From contig OZ254082.1 of NCBI GenBank assembly GCA_965267535.1, forward strand, positions 1,116,001 to 1,180,000: a DNA stretch of 64,000 nt. The letters are read 5' to 3'. Each line of letters begins with the position of its first letter. Within the stretch, counting starts at the first letter, position 1. Of this stretch, positions 1 to 9,312 are shown one piece after another. The notes under the pieces were generated by a model. It saw only the letters and a program-made list of their open reading frames with translations. It ran no database searches and was not told the origin of the DNA. Both the position numbers and the translations under genes were made by a program. The stretch comes from CAXBNB01 sp965267535 (GTDB lineage Bacteria; Bacteroidota; Bacteroidia; Cytophagales; Cyclobacteriaceae).

Positions 1-233
1 TATTCATCTAAAAAATCCCAACCGTTCATACCCGGCATGCTAATGTCCAGTAAGATAAGATCTGGCTTTGGAAATTGCTTGTTGTCACTTTTTAAGTATT
101 CTAAAGCCTCGTCTCCCGTTTGGCATATTTTTACAGCTTCAGCGCAGTTGGCTTTTTTTATTACTGTGGTGTTTACAAAATTGGTTGGCTCATCATCGTC
201 GATGAGCATAATGCATTTTAATTTTTCTTTCAT
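1..233 (-). CDS. Stand-alone response regulator receiver domain (5' part only)
   Basis: The first 77 residues of a CheY-like receiver are present; the rest runs off the window. The protein opens with MKEKLKCIMLIDDDEP, giving the acidic DDD pocket, and the phospho-acceptor Asp lies in LLLDISMPGMNGWDF. The start ATG overlaps the stop codon of the upstream PAS kinase in an ATGA arrangement, so the two are probably translationally coupled and the kinase is the likely phosphodonor. Receivers of this short type downstream of phytochrome-like kinases are common in Bacteroidota and often lack an output domain. Whether one follows here cannot be seen. Confidence 0.9.
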   Translation of the reverse strand, partial: MKEKLKCIMLIDDDEPTNFVNTTVIKKANCAEAVKICQTGDEALEYLKSDNKQFPKPDLILLDISMPGMNGWDFLDE

Positions 234-1762
234 GGTTTGTTAGGTATGGTAAAATAAAAGGAACTTCCTTCTCCGGGTTTGCTTTCAAGCCAGATTTCAC
301 CACGATGTATATCAACAATTTTTTTACAATGTGCAAGGCCGATACCAGTGCCTTCGTACGCAGAGCGGGTATGGAGGCGCTGAAATACCTGAAATATTTT
401 TTCATGGTATTTGTCTTCAATCCCTATGCCATTGTCTGAAACGGAAAAGAGCCAATTTTCATTTTTTACAGTGACATTGATTTCAATCTGCGGTTTTTCG
501 TCTGTTTTTCTAAACTTTATTGCATTGGAAATGAGGTTTTGAAAAAGTAATCTCATTTCTGTAGAAAATACGTTGAGGGTAGGGAGGTTATGAACTTTGA
601 TTTGCGTATCCGTTTCACTGATGAGTGTATTCATGTCTTGTATGACAGTGGATACAAGTTCGTTGAAATCTACTTCCTCTTTGTTTTCGTTTTTTCCTAT
701 TCTTGAGTAGTCCAGCAAAGCCTTGATCAATTCCTGCATTCTCGAAGAAGCATCGGTAATGAATGTAAGGTATTGTTCTGCTTCAGCATCCAGTTTATCT
801 CCTGAGCATTTTTCTTTTAGCAGTGTGGTAAAGCTGTGTATGGTTCGTATGGGTTCTTGCAGGTCGTGAGAAGTTACGTAAGCAAAATTCTCTAATTGTT
901 TTCCTGCTTTGATCTGCTCTTCAATAGCTTTTTTTCGGATGGAGATATCCTGTACAATACTGACTGCATACAGGGGCTGGTTTGTATCTTCGTCTCTTGC
1001 TAATGACACACTCAGGTTAGCCCAGATCAGTTGCCCGTCTTTTCGAATGTACCGTTTTTCCATGTTGTAGTGCGGTATTTTTCCGGTCTGGAGCTCACGG
1101 TACAGGTTTACATCCCGCGTAATGTCATCGGGGTGTGTAAATTCAGCAAAAGTCATTTTGCTTAGTTCCTGTTCAGAGTAGGCGAGCAATCGCTGGAATG
1201 CGTCGTTGGCTTGCAGGATGGTGCCATCCAGAGCCACGATAGCAATGCCCGCTCCCACGTTTTCAAATGTCAAACGAAATCTTTTTTCGCTTTCTCTGAG
1301 CGCGTTTTCAGTGTTTACCTTATCGGTAATGTCTATATGACAGCCTACAGCTCTACGGGGCGTGTTGTCGTCTTGCCATTCTATCACTTCACCTCTGCAT
1401 AGCACCCATACGGTAGACCCGTTTTTGTGAAGATACCTTACGCGCACACTAAAGGGGGAGCTTCCTTTGGATTCGACGTGTTTTTGGAAAGCTTCTTTTA
1501 GTGCAGGCAGGTCCTCCTGAAAGATTATTTTCTTCCATGCATTGGAGTAGTTGGGTAATTCTTCGTCTGCATACCCAAGCATTTTTTTGAAGGAAGGACT
1601 AAGGTATTCTTTATTGTTTGCTACATCCCAATCCCAGTAGCCGGTTTGTGTGCACTCGAGTATTTTCTCCAGTGCAGAGGTGTCAGTATCGGTATTTCGA
1701 GATGCGATGCTCAATTCATTTTTTGATGGATTTGTTTCTGCTCCACTGTCTTCCTTCATCAT
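230..1762 (-). CDS. PAS-domain sensor histidine kinase (phytochrome-type HisKA)
   Basis: A 510-residue soluble sensor kinase. Two PAS domains with PAC tails cover about residues 30-146 and 155-277. The dimerisation/phosphotransfer helix carries His299 in FAYVTSHDLQEPIRTI, the variant typical of bacteriophytochrome-like kinases. The ATPase domain shows LLFQNLISNAIKF (N box), VSDNGIGI (G1) and GTGIGLAHCKK (G2). No transmembrane segment or signal peptide is visible, so a cytoplasmic signal is likely, but the PAS ligand cannot be predicted. The stop overlaps the start of a receiver gene by 4 bases (ATGA), which makes that receiver its probable partner. The start is the first of two consecutive ATG codons. 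Confidence 0.9.
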   Translation of the reverse strand: MMKEDSGAETNPSKNELSIASRNTDTDTSALEKILECTQTGYWDWDVANNKEYLSPSFKKMLGYADEELPNYSNAWKKIIFQEDLPALKEAFQKHVESKGSSPFSVRVRYLHKNGSTVWVLCRGEVIEWQDDNTPRRAVGCHIDITDKVNTENALRESEKRFRLTFENVGAGIAIVALDGTILQANDAFQRLLAYSEQELSKMTFAEFTHPDDITRDVNLYRELQTGKIPHYNMEKRYIRKDGQLIWANLSVSLARDEDTNQPLYAVSIVQDISIRKKAIEEQIKAGKQLENFAYVTSHDLQEPIRTIHSFTTLLKEKCSGDKLDAEAEQYLTFITDASSRMQELIKALLDYSRIGKNENKEEVDFNELVSTVIQDMNTLISETDTQIKVHNLPTLNVFSTEMRLLFQNLISNAIKFRKTDEKPQIEINVTVKNENWLFSVSDNGIGIEDKYHEKIFQVFQRLHTRSAYEGTGIGLAHCKKIVDIHRGEIWLESKPGEGSSFYFTIPNKP

Positions 1763-1957
1763 ATCTTTGGGGTTAGCTGGTTATGGTTTATCCATTATTA
1801 TGGTGGATGCTCCGTAAGGGATAATGCACAAATCCCAAGTCTTATTGTTCTCAAAATAATAAAATATGGTGGATTGATTAAATTTTTATGAAAATTATTA
1901 CTCACCTAAAATGAGTTTTTTAGTTTTTTCTGGTGTTAACCACTTCCAGCTGACCTA

Positions 1958-2590
1958 TCAGATAACTGCTATTCCCGGGTGAAAATTTAGTTTGTGTATG
2001 TTTTTGAACAGGGTTTGAACGTGGTTTGAATAGTAGCATCCATCGTTTATCACGGAATAGATGGCACTATTTATATTACTATCCAGGTATTCTTTGTCGA
2101 GGTATCCGGCAAATCCCGAGCCTACAATTGCCTTGAGTCGCTCATCGGATGTATACATGGATATGGCCAGCACTTTGAGATTGGGGTAATCTCTTTTGAT
2201 GATTTTACTGAGTTCAAAGCCGTCCATTTCCGGCATGTCTATGTCCGTAATGACCAGGTCATATTTGTATTTTTTGAGTAGCAGAAGAGCCTCTTTGCCG
2301 TTGGTTACACTGTGTGTAATTCGGAACTTTTTGTGATCTTCCAGCTTTTCGCAAATCAATTGATTGATCAGCGGCTCGTCTTCTACTAACAGGATTCTTT
2401 TTATGGACTTATCCACGATGGGTGTCTTCTTTTTTATGAAGTGTTTGGTAAGCAGAAATACGCCCAGTATGGTTAATAATGCGAGGACGGTATCAAAAAT
2501 GTAAAGACTCCAATTGTACCTTTCTACGATGGTGTAGAGAACTTCTAGTATTACCCAGCTTGTGGCAATAAATGATAGGACTGTTTTCAT
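1958..2590 (-). CDS. Membrane-anchored response regulator receiver protein
   Basis: A 210-residue protein. Two hydrophobic segments (about residues 5-21 and 29-48) separated by a short charged loop are followed by a basic stop-transfer stretch (HFIKKK). A canonical receiver comes next: acidic residues in LLVEDEP (68-73), phospho-acceptor Asp116 in VITDIDMPEMDGFE, and Lys166 in YLDK. The receiver most resembles those of NarL-type regulators, but no HTH follows; the C-terminus ends about 30 residues after the receiver. Two membrane helices before a receiver is an unusual arrangement. It lies 104 bp downstream of the NarL-type regulator in the same orientation. The partner kinase is unknown; phosphorylation may change a membrane-localised interaction. 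Confidence 0.85.
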   Translation of the reverse strand: MKTVLSFIATSWVILEVLYTIVERYNWSLYIFDTVLALLTILGVFLLTKHFIKKKTPIVDKSIKRILLVEDEPLINQLICEKLEDHKKFRITHSVTNGKEALLLLKKYKYDLVITDIDMPEMDGFELSKIIKRDYPNLKVLAISMYTSDERLKAIVGSGFAGYLDKEYLDSNINSAIYSVINDGCYYSNHVQTLFKNIHKLNFHPGIAVI

Positions 2591-2694
2591 AGCCGATTAA
2601 TGTTTCACGATTTATACGTCAAAACTAGACTATGGGGTTGTTCTATCTGTTAGTGAATTTTGGATATGATAAATTTAAGAGATTTACCTAGGGC

Positions 2695-3363
2695 TTAAGA
2701 TTCATCGTCAGAAATGTCCTCAAACAGGTTTCTTTCAAGAGAATGCATGACCAGACCCACAATGTTTTTCGCTCCGGTTTTGCCTAAAATATTTTGTTTA
2801 TGTGCATCAACTGTCCGCTTGCTGATAAAAAGTTTCTCTGCAATTTCCTCATTTGAGTATTCCTGAATGATTAGTTTGAGCACCTCCAGTTCTCGTTTGG
2901 TCAGAGGCTGTTCGAGTACTGTACGGGTCTTTGTTTTAGGCTTGTTGCCACTCATATTACTCATGATCGCATTGGTGATGGTTTGCGAATAGTAATTTTC
3001 ACCTTTGAGTACTGTTTCTATGGCTTTGAGTATTTCTTCTTGTTCGGCTTCTTTAGAGATATAACCTGATACTCCTGCTTTCAGCATTTTCTTCACATAA
3101 GAAGTATCGGTGAGCATAGAAAGAACCAAAATCTTTTGTTCGGGTTTTTTTTTCAGCAAGGTAGACGATAGGGTAATGCCGTCCATTTCAGGCATATCTA
3201 TGTCTGTCATTACCAGGTCAAACTGATTGGTTTCAAAAAAGGTCAGGGCTTCTTTGCCGTTTTGCGCTTCAATGATTTCTGTCTCCGGATCATCGATGTA
3301 TGATTTTAGGATATCGCGAATCATCTTGTGATCATCAACGATTAAGATTTTTCTTTTTTCCAT
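2695..3363 (-). CDS. NarL/FixJ-family response regulator with LuxR-type HTH
   Basis: A 222-residue two-domain transcription factor. The receiver (about 4-120) has DDH acidic residues, phospho-acceptor Asp54 in VMTDIDMPEMDG and Lys104. A LuxR/GerE helix-turn-helix spans about 153-212, with LTKRELEVLKLI and the recognition-helix region SKRTVDAHKQNI. It is the only protein in the minus-strand signalling island with a recognisable DNA-binding domain, so it is the best candidate for the transcriptional output of the surrounding kinases. It lies 26 bp downstream of the receiver-kinase gene, suggesting co-transcription. Its target promoters are not evident from the window. Confidence 0.92.
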   Translation of the reverse strand: MEKRKILIVDDHKMIRDILKSYIDDPETEIIEAQNGKEALTFFETNQFDLVMTDIDMPEMDGITLSSTLLKKKPEQKILVLSMLTDTSYVKKMLKAGVSGYISKEAEQEEILKAIETVLKGENYYSQTITNAIMSNMSGNKPKTKTRTVLEQPLTKRELEVLKLIIQEYSNEEIAEKLFISKRTVDAHKQNILGKTGAKNIVGLVMHSLERNLFEDISDDES

Positions 3364-3389
3364 ATTTCACTATCGTTTCCCCAAAGGTG

Positions 3390-4697
3390 CTATTTTTTTG
3401 GCAAAATAATGCGAAATTCTGTGCCTCTCTTTGGTGTAGTGATTACTAATATTTCTCCTCCGTGCTTTTCAATGATGCCATAGCTGATGGATAACCCCAA
3501 TCCAACACCCTTTCCTACTTCTTTGGTGGTGAAAAAAGGATCGAAAATTCTTCGTTTTACTTTTTTGGTCATGCCTATGCCATTGTCTTTGATGCTGATG
3601 ACGGGCTTGCCTATGGGTATGCCGGTTTCAATGGTTATTTTGCCTTTTCCTCCTTTGGCCTCTATAGCTTCAATAGAATTGCTCAGAATATTCCAGAACA
3701 CCTGATTCAACTGACTGGGAAAGCACTTGATGAGGCCCAGGTTTTTGTCGTATTTTCTTTTAATTACTATGCTGTCAGTTAGCCTGTTTTGAAGCAAGGT
3801 GAGCGAAGAGTTTAATCCTTCGTGTATGTCATAAGGTTTTTTTACATTCTTGTCCGAGCTCGTAAATGTCATTAGTCCTCTGACAATAAATGACGTGCGC
3901 TCTGCACCTAATTTTATATCGCTGATGAGTTGCGGAATGGAATTGATTTTTTCATCAAATTTATTTTCAGTTTTGGTTTTCTGCAGGCTGTCTATTTGTT
4001 TGTTTGACTGTCCGTTTTTTTGTTCGCTCTGTTGGTGAAGCTTCAATATGGGCAGTATGTCGTTCATGATTCTGCTCATGTTGTTTATGCCGGCATAGAT
4101 AAAATTGAGCGGATTGTTTATTTCATGGGCCAGTCCTGCAATGAGTGAACCCAGAGATGCCATTTTTTCAGAATGAATAAGCTGAGATTGGGTTACTTTC
4201 AGGTCTTCCAGTGCGGTTTCCAGTTCTTCTACCGTTTCTTCTAAGCGTGAATTAGATTCGTGTAGTTCTTGTTTGGTTTGCTCTAGCTCTACGTATTGCA
4301 GGTATTGTTGCAAAAAGGTTTTTACTGTCAGCCGCAAAAGTTCCTCATCGATAGGTTTGTGCATGTAAGAAACGGCTCCAAGTCTCATTCCCTTTTTTAG
4401 CATGTCTATATCCTTGTCGTCGGATGTAAGAAATATGATAGGAATATTTTTGGTGCGATTTATTCCTTTTAGATTTTCTGCTAGCTCAAAACCGTCCATA
4501 TCGGGCATGTGCACGTCGAGTATAAACAGGTGGTAATTTTCTTTCAATACCATTCTTAGGGCGTCCTGTCCATTTAAGGCGCTGTGCAGGGTATATCCGT
4601 CTGGTTTTAGTATAGACGACAATACCAAATGGTTGTCTTGCATGTCGTCAACATACAGGATCTTGGATGTGCTTATCTTTTTTCTAGCTTCCAACAT
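3390..4697 (-). CDS. Receiver-histidine kinase fusion protein
   Basis: A 435-residue soluble protein with an N-terminal receiver (about 12-125, Asp61 in FILDVHMPDMDGFE). A coiled coil (about 130-175) follows, then a kinase core with His191 in GLAHEINNPLNFIYAG and ATPase motifs NQVFWNILSNSIEA, IKDNGIGM and GKGVGLGLSIS. A receiver ahead of the kinase suggests it is itself controlled by phosphorylation from another kinase and then passes phosphate on, perhaps to the NarL-type regulator directly downstream. The kinase core is nearly the same as that of the six-PAS kinase at 9313-12849, sharing runs such as KCFPSQLNQVF, which indicates recent duplication of the catalytic module. Confidence 0.92.
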   Translation of the reverse strand: MLEARKKISTSKILYVDDMQDNHLVLSSILKPDGYTLHSALNGQDALRMVLKENYHLFILDVHMPDMDGFELAENLKGINRTKNIPIIFLTSDDKDIDMLKKGMRLGAVSYMHKPIDEELLRLTVKTFLQQYLQYVELEQTKQELHESNSRLEETVEELETALEDLKVTQSQLIHSEKMASLGSLIAGLAHEINNPLNFIYAGINNMSRIMNDILPILKLHQQSEQKNGQSNKQIDSLQKTKTENKFDEKINSIPQLISDIKLGAERTSFIVRGLMTFTSSDKNVKKPYDIHEGLNSSLTLLQNRLTDSIVIKRKYDKNLGLIKCFPSQLNQVFWNILSNSIEAIEAKGGKGKITIETGIPIGKPVISIKDNGIGMTKKVKRRIFDPFFTTKEVGKGVGLGLSISYGIIEKHGGEILVITTPKRGTEFRIILPKK

Positions 4698-5039
4698 ATC
4701 AATAAAAAGTAATAAAACAATAGCATGGCAGCCTGAGCTGTCACTTTACTAAATCAGGTAACCTAAAAAAGTTCGGTTTTAGTCTACCTAAGCTGGTGGT
4801 AGGTACTGAGGGTGTTTTAAAGTATTGGTATGTAGGTTGTAGTATGCTTCTACGCTCTCTCTTCTACTCTTGTATAGAGAAAGGTAATAGGATACTACAT
4901 TAACAAGCACACTTTTCAGAGTGTGCTGCGGAGCTCGCCACCTTACGCGCGGAAGAGTCCGTTTTTTGTGAAATTTAATGATATTATTCATAGCTGGTTT
5001 GTTTTTTTGGCGTGAAGCCAAGCACTAATATATGATACT
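4698..5039. other. Intergenic region between cheR and the receiver-kinase gene
   Basis: About 340 bp without a convincing gene. It contains a perfect 8-bp inverted repeat with a 6-base loop (AGCACACT, 4906-4913, and AGTGTGCT, 4920-4927), not followed by a T tract on either strand, so it is not an obvious terminator. A minus-strand reading frame of 77 codons crosses the region from a TTG at 5021 to 4788, but it is rich in Lys/Arg, lacks a ribosome binding site and resembles no family I know. The region may hold the promoter of the minus-strand gene starting at 4697. Confidence 0.4.
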
Positions 5040-5867
5040 TTATTTCACCTTTAGCCATATTCTTTGGTTTTTATCGATACTTTTAAAATTTCCTGTATAA
5101 TCAGTCAATTTTATAGACTCTTTGCCCCCCAAAGCCAGGTAGCCTAGTTTGGGTAGGCTGGCATTGAAAATACCAAGCACCCTGTTTTGGAGAGCTCTGT
5201 CAAAATATATTAAAACATTTCGGCAAAGGATCAATTGAAATTCATTAAAACTATGGTCTGTGACCAGATTGTGTGTTGAGAAAATCATTTGTTGGGTTAG
5301 TGTTTTGCTGAAATGGGCGTATTCGTCTTTTTCAGTACAGTATTGGGACAAGTCGGCTGTGCCCCCCGCTAGTTTGTAGTTGATTTTGAATTCGGGCATA
5401 CAACTGAGGGGTATTCGGGCATGCTGTGCCTGATCCAGCATTTGTTGGTTAATGTCTGTGCCGTATAGCAGTGAACGGTTTAGGAGTCCCAGTTCGTCAA
5501 GGAGGATAGCCGTAGAGAAAACTTCTTCGCCTGAAGAGCATCCTGCATGCCATATTCTGATAGTAGGGTAGATGTCTAGCTGAGGAAGTATGTTTTTTCT
5601 AAGCGACAGGTAAAAAGCCGGATCTCTGAACATGCTGGTGGTGTTGACTGTGAGTTCCTGTAAAAAAAGGGTAAAGAAACTGTCGTCGTTTACTAATTTG
5701 TCCGTGAGCTGGTCGAGGGTGGGTATTTTGAACCTTAGTGCGGTGTTTGTAAGTCGCCTTGAAAGGCTGGATCGCGAGTAGTTTTTGAAATCATAGCCAT
5801 AGCGCAGGTGTATTTGGTCTAGCACCTCATTTATATCCGTGTGATTTGCATTTATACGCTTTCTCAT
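5040..5867 (-). CDS. cheR: CheR-type SAM-dependent protein-glutamate methyltransferase
   Basis: A 275-residue CheR homologue. CheR enzymes methylate glutamate side chains of chemoreceptors or other signalling proteins using S-adenosylmethionine. The N-terminal helical domain (about 1-80) contains SRSSLSRRLTNTALR, the receptor-binding type basic helix. The catalytic domain shows TSMFRDP, the SAM-binding motif IWHAGCSSGEEVFS (canonical W-AGCSTGEE), YGTDIN, and LILCRNVLIYFD. Length is normal for the family. It starts 3 bp after the stop of the triple-receiver hybrid kinase, so the two are surely coupled. No CheB methylesterase, CheW or chemoreceptor is encoded nearby, which argues for a non-flagellar role such as modifying the kinase or a distant receptor. 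Confidence 0.93.
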   Translation of the reverse strand: MRKRINANHTDINEVLDQIHLRYGYDFKNYSRSSLSRRLTNTALRFKIPTLDQLTDKLVNDDSFFTLFLQELTVNTTSMFRDPAFYLSLRKNILPQLDIYPTIRIWHAGCSSGEEVFSTAILLDELGLLNRSLLYGTDINQQMLDQAQHARIPLSCMPEFKINYKLAGGTADLSQYCTEKDEYAHFSKTLTQQMIFSTHNLVTDHSFNEFQLILCRNVLIYFDRALQNRVLGIFNASLPKLGYLALGGKESIKLTDYTGNFKSIDKNQRIWLKVK

Positions 5868-5870
5868 GCC

Positions 5871-8800
5871 TTAGGTGTTTTTGTTGTTTTCTTCGGAAAC
5901 CCATTTTTTTATACACGATATCAGTTTAGGGCTGTCTATAGGTTTGGTCAGAAAGTCTTTAGCCCCGGCATTTATGCATTTTTCCTTTTCTGAGGGCATG
6001 GTTTTGGCGGTTACGGCTATTATAGGTACGTCCACCCATTGAGGGATTTTGTGTATGTTTTTTATGGTGGTGTAGCCGTCTTTGAAAGGCATGAGAATGT
6101 CCATCAAAATAATGTCGACAAGTGAGTGTGCCGACGAAACAAACTCAAGGGCTTCATTGCCATCGTTCGCCGAAAAGACTTCCATGCCGTGACTCTCAAG
6201 GGTTTTGGTTAGGCTAAATATGTTTCTGATATCATCATCTACAATGAGTACTTTTTTGTCTTGTAGAGGAGGTGTTTCGGTAGCCAAAGATTGGTCTGTA
6301 GATGTTTCCTCCCTTTTCTCCCAGGCTTCTATCTCCCCCATAAATACATTTACTTCGTTCATCAAATCCTCGTAGTTGTCAGCCGTTTTGATGATGGTAT
6401 TTTTTGCATACCGGCTAAGTTTGGTTTCTTCGGCATAGGAAAGGTTTTTGCCGGTATATGCTATGATGGGTAGTTTGCTGAGTTTTCTTTTGGCATTTAG
6501 TTTTTCCAGTAGGGTGTAGGCGCTCTCGTCAGGGAGTGCCATGTCCAGTATCATGCAATCTATTTTTTGTTTACGAAGTATATCCAGACTTTCTTTGGTT
6601 GAGTAGGCGCTAAAACATTGCCTCTCGCTGCTGCTGATAAACGCTTTTAAGGCAAGTTGATGACCTTCGTTGTTTTCTACCAGCAAAATATTCTTGGTTT
6701 TGTTCGTAGACTGATCTTTGATTTTTGCCATTAGTCGGCCGACTTTTTGAGGAGAGAGCGGCTTCATGGAATGTCCTGTAGCTCCCTTTGTGATGCTTTT
6801 CTGACGGGTTTCTTTTTCGTTTGAAAGCATAAATACCGGCACTTTCATCGTGTCTTCGTACTCTTTCAGGTTGGCCAGTACAGACCAGCAGCTGGTGATG
6901 GGCAGCTCTGTATCCAGAACAATGGCTACAGGCTGATAGAGTCGGGTGTATTCTACTGCCGATGTGCCGCTCGACGATAAGATGACTTTATATCCTTCCC
7001 GGTGAGCTGCACTCATCAGCATAGTTGTGAGTTTCTTTTCATTGACTATGAGAAGTAAAGTTCTGTCAGTTGGTTTTATGGTTTTGCGATCGTCGGTCAA
7101 CAGCGGAGTGTTGCCGGAGGTTGTGTGCTTGGCTGTTGAGTTTGAGTTTTGGTTGGTTGTTTTTTTGAAGTATGTGGTAGGAAGGTAGAGCGTAAAACAA
7201 CTGCCCTTGCCTTCAATACTGGATGCTACTAGTTCTCCACCCAGTAGTTTTGTTATTTTTTTTGCTATGGATAATCCTAACCCTGTGCCCTCTTTGTTGA
7301 TCTGATGTGAGGTGCTGGACTGGTAGAACGGGTCGAAGATATGAGGAAGTTCACCGGCTTCAATGCCAACTCCGGTATCCCGTACTTCAAAAATGATATG
7401 ATCTTGGTTTGGAAAAGAGGTTTCAGGAGTTTGAATCGTGGGTGAGGAGATGGTTAGTTGTACTTCACCCTGATTGGTAAATTTAAATGCATTGCTTAGC
7501 AGGTTTTTGAGTACCTGAGCAAGCCTTTCTCTGTCGGTGCTGATAGATAAAGGTAGCTTTTCTGATCTTATTATTTTAAAGTGGACACCACTTTGATTGG
7601 CTATGGGGGCAAATGTATCTTCCAGTTCCTGGCTCACCTCTTTTAGTTGAACTTTCTCAGGCATGATAGTCATGTTGCCGGATTCTACTTTGCTCAGATC
7701 CAGTATTTCATTTACCAGCTGAAGCATGCTGTTTCCTGAGTGGTGGATGCTTTGTGCGTAATTTATTTGCTCTGTGTTTAAATTTTGAATGGGGTTGTCG
7801 TAGAGCAACTTGGAAAGGAGGAGGATCGAATTGAGTGGGGTGCGGAGTTCGTGGGTGATGTTTGCCAGAAAAGCGCTTTTGTTTTTGTTGATTAGCTCTA
7901 ATTCTTTCGCTTTTTGTTCGAGCTTGTTTTTTACCGTTTTTAGGTCAGTATTTTTGTTATTCAGCGCTTTGATTTTCTCTTTTAGGTCGGCACTCTTTTT
8001 TTCTAATTGATTTTGCTGAATTTCAAGCCGGGTGTTGATCTCCAGCAACTCGTCTGAGGCCCTTTTAAGTTCCTCTTCCCGGATTCTTAGTTTTTCGTTT
8101 TGTAGCCGTGCGTCGTAGTAGAGTTGTTGTATTTTTTGCCGGTATGTGTGGTGGGTTATCGTTATGGCGAGGTTTTCTGCTATGTAGTAGAGTAGTTGTG
8201 ATTCTGCGGTGGTAAAAGGCGTAAGTGTGCTGAAAACGAGTATTCCTTTCAGCTCTTTGTCGGTGGTTAGTGGGACAATGGTTTGTCTTTTGTCGGTGTT
8301 GGTTGTGTTCAGCTGGATCTCTTCCTTGCTTTTGGCAGCTTTACATACCGGATTGTCATCGTTGAGTGAAAATGATTTAGGTTGACTAACTGAGGGATGG
8401 CTGGATATGGGGGTTATTTGCTTGAGTTCAGGTGCATATACATATATAGTGTTTTCAATTGTTTTTAGTCGCTCGGTCAGTGTAATAGTGATTTTTTGAC
8501 ACGCGACTTTCAGGGATTTTTCTTCTTTTAAAATTTTGTTGATTAGGTCTATGTTCTGCTGTAGCCATATAAGTTGGTCGGTGGTTTGTTGCAACTCTTT
8601 GTTGGTCTGATTAGCAGTGCTGGTGTCTGTTTTGGTAAGTAGTGTTTCTTTAGAATTTTTGGAAGAAAAGTACATGAAAAACACTAGCCCCAGAGCTGTT
8701 AGAGGAAATGATGTTGGGAGTGAATGCAGCGAGGGTGGGGCGGTTTGGTCTTGGTTTACAGGGGGCAGGTCGAAAGTGTATTTGCTAACAGTAGGTTTTT

Positions 8801-8891
8801 CAGTTTTAGCCTGACAGAAAGATTGGCCGACTGATACAAGTAAAAGTGTCAGTGCGAAAAATAGTATGTAGAGTTTCTGTTCAGTTTTCAC
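5871..8891 (-). CDS. Membrane hybrid histidine kinase with GAF-like region and three receivers
   Basis: A 1006-residue hybrid kinase. It starts at a GTG preceded by AAAGGAATAA, a good ribosome binding site. An N-terminal signal-like helix (7-25) and a second hydrophobic segment (about 60-76) bracket a short periplasmic loop. A GAF-like region (about 105-250) and a long coiled coil (about 255-335) follow. HisKA has His347 in FLANITHELRTPLNS; the ATPase has LKNLLSNAFKF, VRDTGVGI and GTGLGLSIAKK. Three receivers come next: REC1 (611-725, Asp660), REC2 (733-850, Asp783) and REC3 (880-997, Asp931). REC1 and REC2 have altered acidic pockets (IVNEK and LVENNE in place of the DD pair), while REC3 is fully canonical (IVDDD, MDILMP, TKP). 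The kinase-CheR pairing is common in Bacteroidota signalling loci. Confidence 0.93.
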   Translation of the reverse strand: MKTEQKLYILFFALTLLLVSVGQSFCQAKTEKPTVSKYTFDLPPVNQDQTAPPSLHSLPTSFPLTALGLVFFMYFSSKNSKETLLTKTDTSTANQTNKELQQTTDQLIWLQQNIDLINKILKEEKSLKVACQKITITLTERLKTIENTIYVYAPELKQITPISSHPSVSQPKSFSLNDDNPVCKAAKSKEEIQLNTTNTDKRQTIVPLTTDKELKGILVFSTLTPFTTAESQLLYYIAENLAITITHHTYRQKIQQLYYDARLQNEKLRIREEELKRASDELLEINTRLEIQQNQLEKKSADLKEKIKALNNKNTDLKTVKNKLEQKAKELELINKNKSAFLANITHELRTPLNSILLLSKLLYDNPIQNLNTEQINYAQSIHHSGNSMLQLVNEILDLSKVESGNMTIMPEKVQLKEVSQELEDTFAPIANQSGVHFKIIRSEKLPLSISTDRERLAQVLKNLLSNAFKFTNQGEVQLTISSPTIQTPETSFPNQDHIIFEVRDTGVGIEAGELPHIFDPFYQSSTSHQINKEGTGLGLSIAKKITKLLGGELVASSIEGKGSCFTLYLPTTYFKKTTNQNSNSTAKHTTSGNTPLLTDDRKTIKPTDRTLLLIVNEKKLTTMLMSAAHREGYKVILSSSGTSAVEYTRLYQPVAIVLDTELPITSCWSVLANLKEYEDTMKVPVFMLSNEKETRQKSITKGATGHSMKPLSPQKVGRLMAKIKDQSTNKTKNILLVENNEGHQLALKAFISSSERQCFSAYSTKESLDILRKQKIDCMILDMALPDESAYTLLEKLNAKRKLSKLPIIAYTGKNLSYAEETKLSRYAKNTIIKTADNYEDLMNEVNVFMGEIEAWEKREETSTDQSLATETPPLQDKKVLIVDDDIRNIFSLTKTLESHGMEVFSANDGNEALEFVSSAHSLVDIILMDILMPFKDGYTTIKNIHKIPQWVDVPIIAVTAKTMPSEKEKCINAGAKDFLTKPIDSPKLISCIKKWVSEENNKNT

Positions 8892-9312
8892 TTATTCCTT
8901 TTTTTATTCCTGTCACAAAATAATGACTGGTTACTACTGGGCTTTGTTTTAGGCAGTATCGAGCAGATGCTCAAGTGTAGGTGGTTGTATAGTTAAAGCT
9001 ATCTATCGGTTGACCCTATGGTGTTTTGTGTGTTAAAACACTAAACATGTTTTTTGTGCCTTATTCAGTATTGATGTTGTTCTATCTAAATCTACTAATT
9101 ACTGAGGTAAAAACATATTTTTTTAAAAATAAATAACGTTAAAAATAAGTTATTTAAACTTGGTCTTTGTTGGAGCTTTGTTAGTTTAGGTAGCAAAAAT
9201 GCAGATAATTAATTTATTAAAACAATATATGCACTATTTTTTAGTTATATGGGATTATTATTTCGTGTTTTAATAATGAAATATAATGCACAATTTAATG
9301 TGTGTATTGATT
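8892..9312. other. AT-rich intergenic region upstream of the hybrid kinase
   Basis: About 420 bp with no plausible gene on either strand. The part from about 9050 to 9300 is strongly AT-rich with short A and T runs. By position it should hold the promoter of the minus-strand hybrid kinase-cheR pair and the end of the six-PAS kinase transcript. I could not find a TAnnTTTG promoter or a terminator hairpin in it. Confidence 0.4.

Noticed and set aside
4788..5021. 77-codon minus-strand reading frame between cheR and the receiver-kinase gene
   Set aside because: It starts at a TTG without a ribosome binding site, overlaps an inverted repeat, and its composition resembles no known small protein.
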